From Aestuariibacter sp. (GTDB taxonomy: Bacteria; Pseudomonadota; Gammaproteobacteria; Enterobacterales; Alteromonadaceae): a stretch of 37,295 nucleotides of DNA. Made by a program: the position numbers and the translations under genes. The DNA is taken from assembly GCA_017794925.1 (NCBI GenBank), contig CP051238.1, forward strand, positions 1,581,120 to 1,618,414. Direction: 5' to 3'. This document shows, piece after piece, positions 32,591 to 37,295 of the stretch. Numbering within the stretch: position 1 is the stretch's first letter; each line of letters begins with the position of its first letter. The notes below the pieces were generated by a model. The model was not told the DNA's origin and did no database searches. It worked only from the letters and a program-made list of their open reading frames with translations.

Positions 32591-32860
32591 TGTGTTCGGT
32601 TTCCTTTCGTTAATGACGTCATGGCAAGTTTCACTACCTGCCAGTTGTAGCGAAACTATCACTTGCCATTCCTATTCGTCAAAGCACGATTAAGGACATT
32701 TTGTAACGTAAGATTTCAGTGTTGGACTTCATGATAAATGAACCAAAACCCATTTATAATCAATTGGTTTTAAATGTTAACCCCATCGTCCGGCAATGTG
32801 ACTTACCAGACGAAAATCAACCTGAAAATCCACGGAGTTGAAACGATATGGCCGCAACAT

Positions 32861-34666
32861 TTATAAACAATCCGGCTCGAGTTCGAAACAGGTATCATCC
32901 AGTGATTTCGTTAGTTGCAGCGCGGCATCAACCTGGGGTATCTCATATCTGAAAAAATAACGGCATGCGGCCAGTTTGCCTTGCAGAAACATTGCCTTTT
33001 CATGCCCGATCTCGGCTTTTGAGGCAGATACTGCTACCAGCGCTTGCTTTAGCCATAGCCAGGCGATCACAACGTGACCAAATGCATGTAGATACGTTGT
33101 GGCATTCGCCAGGGCCAGATTGGACTGCGAAGCGCGCATGGCTTCGATAAGGGTTTGAGTTGCAGTATCCAGTAATGTTTTGCGTGTTAACAGCGAATGT
33201 GCGAACTCGGATAGCTGAGATTCGGTTTTACACACTTCAATGGTAGTGAGTATTTCTTCACTTAATAACTTGTAAGGTAGGCCATCCTGCATACTCACTT
33301 TTCTACCCAGAAGATCCATGGCCTGGATACCTTCAGTTCCCTCATGGATGGGGTTGAGCCGATTATCGCGATAGAAACGCTCTACCGGATATTCACGGGT
33401 ATAACCATATCCACCATGTACCTGAATAGCGATTGAGTTGGCTTCCAGGCAATACTTGGACGGCCATGATTTGAGGATGGGCGTCAGGATATCCAACAAG
33501 CTGCCTGCGCGCTTAGCTGCTTGAGTATCTGAACTGTGCGCATGCGTGTCTGCAAGTGTTGCCCCATAAAGCGATAAACACAGGCTGCCTTCAACAAAGC
33601 TTTTTGCGGCCAGCAACATGCGCTTGATATCAGAATGCTCTGCAATAGGCAACTGAGGTGCAGTGGGATCTTTTTCATGGGGATGGCGTCCTTGCGGGCG
33701 ATTCCGGGCATAGTCAAGTGCATGAAGATAAGAGGTATACCCCTGTGAGACTGCGCCTACCCCAACACCAATCCGGGCTTCGTTCATCATTTGGAACATG
33801 TAAAGTAAGCCGCGATTGGGTTCGCCAACAAGATAGCCTACCGCACCGCCATTTTCGCCAAAGTTAAGCATGGTCGACGTGGTACCGCGCCACCCCATTT
33901 TGTGAATAAGACCAGCCAGATTTACGTCATTACGTTCACCTAAGGAACCGTCTTCGTTAACCAGGATCTTCGGCACAATGAACAAAGAGAGCCCTTTTAC
34001 ACCATCAGGCGCACCCTGAATACGGGCTAATACCAAGTGAATAATGTTTTCTGAAAGTTCGTGATCACCGCCAGAAATAAAAATTTTGTTGCCTGAAAGC
34101 CGGTAGGTACCGTCATCGTCGGGAAGGGCTGTGGTTTTAATATCGGATAACGATGAACCCGCCTGGGGTTCAGTCAGGGCCATGGTGCCCATGAAACGCC
34201 CTTCAAGCATAGGGGGCAAAAACAATACTTTCTGTTGCTCTGAGCCAAAGTTGCGAATGACGTTAGCATTGGCGTTGGTCAGTGACGGATAAGACAGTAT
34301 GGGCATATTCGCTGCACCGAAAATGGCTTTGCAGGCAACGGATACGGTAAAGGGAAGTTGCATGCCGCCTAATTCATAGTCATGCGTTGCTGAGCCAAAC
34401 CCCGCTTCATAATATTGCTCCAGTGCTGCTGAGACTTCCGGAATGATATCGACTTTGCCATCAATAAATTGTGGCTCATGTTCATCCAGTTTTGCAGCAC
34501 AAGGCGCAAACCAGTCGCTGGCAATAGAGTAGGCCGTCTCAATGGTGGCGTCGAAGGTTTCACGGCTGTGATCATCAAAGCGTGGATAGGCCGTTAGCTG
34601 CTCAACGTCCAGTACTTCATATAACAAAAAGTTCAGATCCTGGAAGTTTATCAATGTATTGCTCAT
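32861..34666 (-). CDS. Acyl-CoA dehydrogenase, long form (DmdC/AidB-like)
   Basis: 601 residues from ATG at 34666; AGGA lies six bases upstream, and the GTG at 34678 is less likely. A cytoplasmic FAD enzyme introducing the C2-C3 double bond into acyl-CoA. Visible: MALTEPQAGSSLSDIKTTA and KIFISGGDHELSENIIHLVLAR (substrate/FAD loops), ARIGVGVGAVSQGY, QVHGGYGYTREYPVERFYRDNR and the catalytic Glu in NPIHEGTEGIQAMDLLGRK. The 600-residue length with an extra C-terminal domain (from about 470) matches the group often annotated as 3-methylmercaptopropionyl-CoA dehydrogenase (DmdC), but sequence alone does not set the chain-length or substrate. It is bracketed by two paralogous lipoprotein genes on the same strand. 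Confidence 0.93.
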   Translation of the reverse strand: MSNTLINFQDLNFLLYEVLDVEQLTAYPRFDDHSRETFDATIETAYSIASDWFAPCAAKLDEHEPQFIDGKVDIIPEVSAALEQYYEAGFGSATHDYELGGMQLPFTVSVACKAIFGAANMPILSYPSLTNANANVIRNFGSEQQKVLFLPPMLEGRFMGTMALTEPQAGSSLSDIKTTALPDDDGTYRLSGNKIFISGGDHELSENIIHLVLARIQGAPDGVKGLSLFIVPKILVNEDGSLGERNDVNLAGLIHKMGWRGTTSTMLNFGENGGAVGYLVGEPNRGLLYMFQMMNEARIGVGVGAVSQGYTSYLHALDYARNRPQGRHPHEKDPTAPQLPIAEHSDIKRMLLAAKSFVEGSLCLSLYGATLADTHAHSSDTQAAKRAGSLLDILTPILKSWPSKYCLEANSIAIQVHGGYGYTREYPVERFYRDNRLNPIHEGTEGIQAMDLLGRKVSMQDGLPYKLLSEEILTTIEVCKTESQLSEFAHSLLTRKTLLDTATQTLIEAMRASQSNLALANATTYLHAFGHVVIAWLWLKQALVAVSASKAEIGHEKAMFLQGKLAACRYFFRYEIPQVDAALQLTKSLDDTCFELEPDCL

Positions 34667-34718
34667 ACCCATCCTCACGAATAATAGTCGTTAACGCCAT
34701 ATTTAAACAGTTTGCTTT

Positions 34719-34779
34719 GCGGAATATATATCCGCTATGCGGAATTGGTCAAGGGGCAGTCGTATTTATTTCGCGGAAT
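34719..34779. promoter_or_regulatory. GCGGAAT repeats upstream of the acyl-CoA dehydrogenase
   Basis: GCGGAAT occurs at 34719, 34739 and 34773 in the plus-strand reading. TCCGC-TAT-GCGGA (34731-34743) is a perfect dyad, and GCGGA-ATATATA-TCCGC (34719-34735) is a second overlapping one. They lie 50-110 bases upstream of the minus-strand dehydrogenase start, a likely operator cluster. Confidence 0.5.
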
Positions 34780-34843
34780 ACCAGTGATGTGATTGTCTTA
34801 AAGGGGGGTGAGAGCATAGCTATGTGTGCTCTCACATAGTGGT

Positions 34844-35605
34844 TTATTCCGGAGAAAGTTCAACCTGCAGCTGTCTGGGTAGTACATGGCATAGATCCCG
34901 GCCGATACCGAAATCATCAATTTGATAGATTTGATAGCCCGGCTTTTGAACGGTAAGCGAAAAAAATCCCGGGCGTTCAGCCAGCAAAGCGATCGCGTCA
35001 CTGTCATCACAGTTTGCATCGTCATTAGTGACTGATTCAGAGTAACCCTGTTCGGTTGCGGTGATCGTCACGCCACATGCAGCAGGCTGCTGAGTTGATT
35101 GGTCTGAAACCGTAACGGCAAGGCCACTGACTAATGCCGCAGTGCAGCCAATATCTGCAACATTAACCACATTACTTACGTAAAGTGTGTATTCGTCATC
35201 GGCAACTTGCTTGTCAACATCGACCTGAATTTTGGTTGGATAGCCAAGGTCAGGATCATATTCAACGGTAAGGGACTCTGCACTGCTTTCCTCGAGGGCA
35301 ATTCGGCCAAACAATCCGGTAATAGTCTGTGTGTCTACCTCCCCTATTGGCAAGGCGACGTTATTTTCAATAATCGTTTGAGAGACAACCTGGCCTGCAT
35401 TAACCACGACTAAGCGCGGAAGGGTGTAGTCCTCCATACAGAAACAGGAGAGTCTGTACTCAAACTGATAATGATCGATATTCGCACTTTCCCACTTAGC
35501 CCGATTTTTATTGAGATCATCGAGTACGTTGTTTGAATCGTGATCACAAGCGGCAAGCGAGCTGATGGCTATAGCTAATGCAATTAAACGAATAACGTTC
35601 ATCAT
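34844..35605 (-). CDS. DUF6174-like lipoprotein, copy B
   Basis: 253 residues. Signal peptide MMNVIRLIALAIAISSLAACDHD with lipobox LAAC; Asp at +2 may keep it in the inner membrane by the E. coli rule, unlike copy A (Ser at +2). The mature chain parallels the 31817-32590 protein end to end: NKNRAKWESANIDHYQFEYRLSCFCM, IALEESSAESLTVEYDPDLGYPTKIQVDVDKQVADDEYTL, ACGVTITATEQGYSESVTNDDANC, PGFFSLTVQKPGYQ and DFGIGRDLCHVLPRQLQVEL. Same two-domain architecture; function unknown. GGAAA precedes the ATG. It is first of three genes on the minus strand, with 177 bases to the acyl-CoA dehydrogenase start. Confidence 0.85.
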   Translation of the reverse strand: MMNVIRLIALAIAISSLAACDHDSNNVLDDLNKNRAKWESANIDHYQFEYRLSCFCMEDYTLPRLVVVNAGQVVSQTIIENNVALPIGEVDTQTITGLFGRIALEESSAESLTVEYDPDLGYPTKIQVDVDKQVADDEYTLYVSNVVNVADIGCTAALVSGLAVTVSDQSTQQPAACGVTITATEQGYSESVTNDDANCDDSDAIALLAERPGFFSLTVQKPGYQIYQIDDFGIGRDLCHVLPRQLQVELSPE

Positions 35606-35859
35606 TACTTTCCTTTGTGTTGAAACTGATCGTGTCGTTACTATGGCACGTTAAATCCAGTTCACTAAATTTACACTGTAAGGGACTGTGTACAATAAGT
35701 GCAAACTCCGATTACCACACCAGGTTCGTCAGCTTTTAGGTCGAGAGGGGACGGCACAAAGTACAATTCCTTACCTTGAGATCTTCAACGAAAAATACCA
35801 TATAAAGAGAGAGGCTGAGATAAGTGAATGATGATTGATAATCGACATTAACAAACCGC
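35606..35859. other. Gene-free stretch before the tRNA-Trp promoter
   Basis: With the promoter below, the gap between the lipoprotein start and the tRNA is 374 bases. I see no gene in it. It must contain the minus-strand promoter of the lipoprotein gene, but no hexamer pair stands out. Confidence 0.5.
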
Positions 35860-35887
35860 TTGTAACTCAACCGCTGTTAAGTATAAT
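35860..35887 (+). promoter_or_regulatory. Promoter of the tRNA-Trp-secE-nusG unit
   Basis: TTGTAA (35860-35865), 16-base spacer, perfect TATAAT (35882-35887). A GC-rich CGCCTCC stretch follows, resembling the discriminator of growth-rate-regulated stable RNA promoters. It starts about 90 bases ahead of the tRNA. Confidence 0.7.
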
Positions 35888-35979
35888 ACGCCTCCCTCCC
35901 TTGCGAATCCGCACTTTTCCGAAAAAGACGCAAACATTCACAAGGGTAGTGTAAGTAAAAATCAGCCAAAAGCTGTTTT

Positions 35980-36056
35980 AGGGGTGTAGTTCGAATTGGT
36001 AGAACAGCGGTCTCCAAAACCGATGGTTGGGGGTTCGAGTCCCTCCACCCCTGCCA
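35980..36056 (+). tRNA. tRNA-Trp (anticodon CCA)
   Basis: 77 bases with encoded CCA end. Acceptor stem AGGGGTG pairs with CACCCCT (36046-36052), discriminator G, then CCA. The T-arm GGGGGTTCGAGTCCCTC is standard, and the anticodon loop CTCCAAA gives CCA. Position directly before secE matches the Vibrio/Alteromonas order. Confidence 0.97.
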
Positions 36057-36109
36057 GATAATGTTGTAGTGCAGGTGCACTGCAAAAGCCGTATTGCTAG
36101 GGTCGTGAA

Positions 36110-36487
36110 ATGAGCGAAAAAACGGAAAATTCATCCAACTCAATGGACATGCTGAAGTGGTTGATCGTGTTTGCCTTACTGGCAGGTGTGATCACTGCAA
36201 ATTATGTTTATGGTGAAGTGTCAATCTTATATCGTGCTATTGGTGCGGTAGCAGGCGTAGCGATTGCAGGATTTATTGCTGCAACCACCGTAAAGGGTGA
36301 TACGTTCCTGACGTTTGCCAAAGAGTCACGTTTAGAAGTACGTAAAGTGGTATGGCCTACCCGTCAGGAGTTGAACCAAACTACGTTAATCGTACTGGCA
36401 GCCACTGCTGTAGCAGCACTTCTGCTATGGGGTATCGATGGTGTCCTGGTATGGCTTGTTTCATTAGTGACCGGTATCGGAGCATAA
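36110..36487 (+). CDS. secE: Preprotein translocase subunit SecE
   Basis: 125 residues, inner membrane, with three hydrophobic segments ([41 protein letters not shown] and the C-terminal [29 protein letters not shown]). The conserved cytoplasmic amphipathic stretch [24 protein letters not shown] before the last segment is the SecE signature (R-K-V-x-W-P). It is the essential clamp of the SecYEG channel. nusG starts four bases after the stop codon. Confidence 0.97.
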   Translation: MSEKTENSSNSMDMLKWLIVFALLAGVITANYVYGEVSILYRAIGAVAGVAIAGFIAATTVKGDTFLTFAKESRLEVRKVVWPTRQELNQTTLIVLAATAVAALLLWGIDGVLVWLVSLVTGIGA

Positions 36488-36491
36488 GCGA

Positions 36492-37040
36492 ATGACTGAA
36501 GAAAAAGCAAAAAAACGTTGGTACGTTGTTCAGGCATACTCTCAATACGAATCACGTGTAAAGAAAACGCTGCTTGAATACATCAAAATGCACGAAATGG
36601 AAGATTACTTTGGTCAGGTACTGGTACCTACAGAAGAAGTTATCGAGATGCGTGCTGGCCAAAAGCGTAAGTCTGAGCGCAAGTTCTATCCGGGTTACGT
36701 ACTGGTAGAAATGGAAATGAACGAAGACTCATGGCACTTAGTTAAAAGTGTGCCTCGTGTACTTGGTTTTATTGGTGGTACATCTGACCGCCCAATGCCT
36801 ATTTCACAGCGCGAAGCAGATGCCATTCTTAACCGTCTTGAAGAGTCTGTTGATAAGCCTAAGCCGAAAACATTGTTCGAGCCAGGCGAAGTGGTTCGCG
36901 TTACAGACGGTCCGTTTGCAGATTTCAATGGTGTGGTTGAAGAAGTCGACTACGAAAAGAGCCGCGTGAAAGTATCGGTGCTTATTTTCGGTCGTTCTAC
37001 ACCTGTAGATTTGGAATTCAGCCAGGTCGAAAAAGGTTAA
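36492..37040 (+). CDS. nusG: Transcription termination/antitermination factor NusG
   Basis: 182 residues. NGN domain: [20 protein letters not shown] and [33 protein letters not shown]. The C-terminal KOW domain is [50 protein letters not shown]. It binds RNA polymerase and couples to Rho or ribosomal protein S10. Length matches E. coli NusG (181). The following terminator separates it from rplK. Confidence 0.98.
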   Translation: MTEEKAKKRWYVVQAYSQYESRVKKTLLEYIKMHEMEDYFGQVLVPTEEVIEMRAGQKRKSERKFYPGYVLVEMEMNEDSWHLVKSVPRVLGFIGGTSDRPMPISQREADAILNRLEESVDKPKPKTLFEPGEVVRVTDGPFADFNGVVEEVDYEKSRVKVSVLIFGRSTPVDLEFSQVEKG

Positions 37041-37056
37041 TAGTCCCAATACATAT

Positions 37057-37091
37057 AAAAAGTGCCTTGCGGTTAACGCAAGGCACTTTTT
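37057..37091 (+). terminator. Strong intrinsic terminator after nusG
   Basis: AAAAAGTGCCTTGCG, loop GTTAA, CGCAAGGCACTTTTT: a perfect 15-bp stem ending in five Ts. It separates the secE-nusG transcript from rplK. Confidence 0.95.
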
Positions 37092-37129
37092 GTTATTTAG
37101 GGCTTTATACAAAAAAATACATTATAAGG

Positions 37130-37158
37130 TTGCGTCAGGCTATTTGTTAGCCTATAAT
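37130..37158 (+). promoter_or_regulatory. rplK operon promoter
   Basis: TTGCGT (37130-37135), exactly 17 bases, TATAAT (37153-37158), then a GC-rich CGCGCCCC discriminator. The ~85-base leader to the rplK ATG at 37249 is where the ribosomal protein L1 regulatory site is expected. Confidence 0.85.
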
Positions 37159-37248
37159 TCGCGCCCCTTTTATTGGAACCGGGGAGCCGATTGAGCAGGT
37201 AATCTCAATACTTGCGAGGCGTCAGACCCACAAACGAGAGCATTTAAA

Positions 37249-37295
37249 ATGGCTAAAAAAGTAACTGGCTTAATTAAGCTACAGGTTGCAGCTGG
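37249..37295 (+). CDS. rplK: Ribosomal protein L11, N-terminus (runs off the right edge)
   Basis: Only the first 15 residues are in the window: MAKKVTGLIKLQVAA, the conserved start of bacterial L11 (50S stalk base). CGAGAG upstream is the ribosome-binding site. Position after nusG is the universal order. Confidence 0.95.
   Translation, partial: MAKKVTGLIKLQVAA

Noticed and set aside
35877..36143. 88-residue minus-strand reading frame with a WQGWRDSNPQPSVLETAVLPIRTTP segment
   Set aside because: It is antisense to the tRNA-Trp gene; this is the well-known false protein produced by translating tRNA in reverse.
1..37295. CRISPR arrays, prophage, insertion sequences, toxin-antitoxin pairs
   Set aside because: I looked for regularly spaced repeats, transposase or integrase motifs and small paired genes and saw none; the repeats at 30.5-31.8 kb are not CRISPR-like.

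Overview
This is an ordinary-looking chromosomal segment of a marine-type gammaproteobacterium, most likely Alteromonadales (Alteromonas/Aestuariibacter-like). The evidence is a FolE very close to the E. coli protein, YaeR-like GloA2, DbpA, PyrC, the tRNA-Trp-secE-nusG-rplK order at the right edge, and a GC content that looks a little under 50%. No phage, integrase, transposase or CRISPR array is visible. All assignments come from reading motifs; no database search was run.

Layout. 1-4963: a ligase-associated DNA damage response locus (exonuclease start on the minus strand; LHR-type helicase and PdeM on the plus strand), interrupted by a small lipoprotein and a GT2-like glycosyltransferase. 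4967-6902: aguB-aguA, the agmatine to putrescine pathway. 6966-8766: folM, divergent folE and a small zinc-ribbon protein. 9088-13501: a sucrose module of amylosucrase, divergent MFS transporter and ROK fructokinase, with a LacI-like palindrome between the divergent arms. 13498-16220: gloA2, an aldo/keto reductase, the lipocalin Blc and a PhnA-family protein. 16403-19442: fdhD plus a YdeP-type molybdopterin oxidoreductase. 19528-22362: pyrC, dbpA and an ACT-domain protein.

22380-24180 carries two exported minus-strand proteins (periplasmic binding-like protein, alpha/beta hydrolase). 24500-27039 is the most interesting block: a Tat-exported FAD amine oxidase, a secreted class I cytochrome c and a lipoprotein RidA, close-packed on one strand. 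I read it as a candidate periplasmic amine or amino-acid dehydrogenase pathway: oxidase, electron acceptor and imine hydrolase. Then come a CPBP membrane protease, an RraA-like protein and an ABC exporter. 30522-31816 holds two 134-bp direct repeats (six mismatches), remnant copies, degenerate GGATGACG tandem tails and a DUF805 protein. 31817-35605 has two paralogous DUF6174-like lipoproteins on either side of a large acyl-CoA dehydrogenase. 35860 to the end is the tRNA-Trp-secE-nusG unit, a strong terminator, and the promoter and start of rplK.

Within modules the genes fit together well. Between modules the window is a mosaic of short, independently regulated housekeeping and accessory units.
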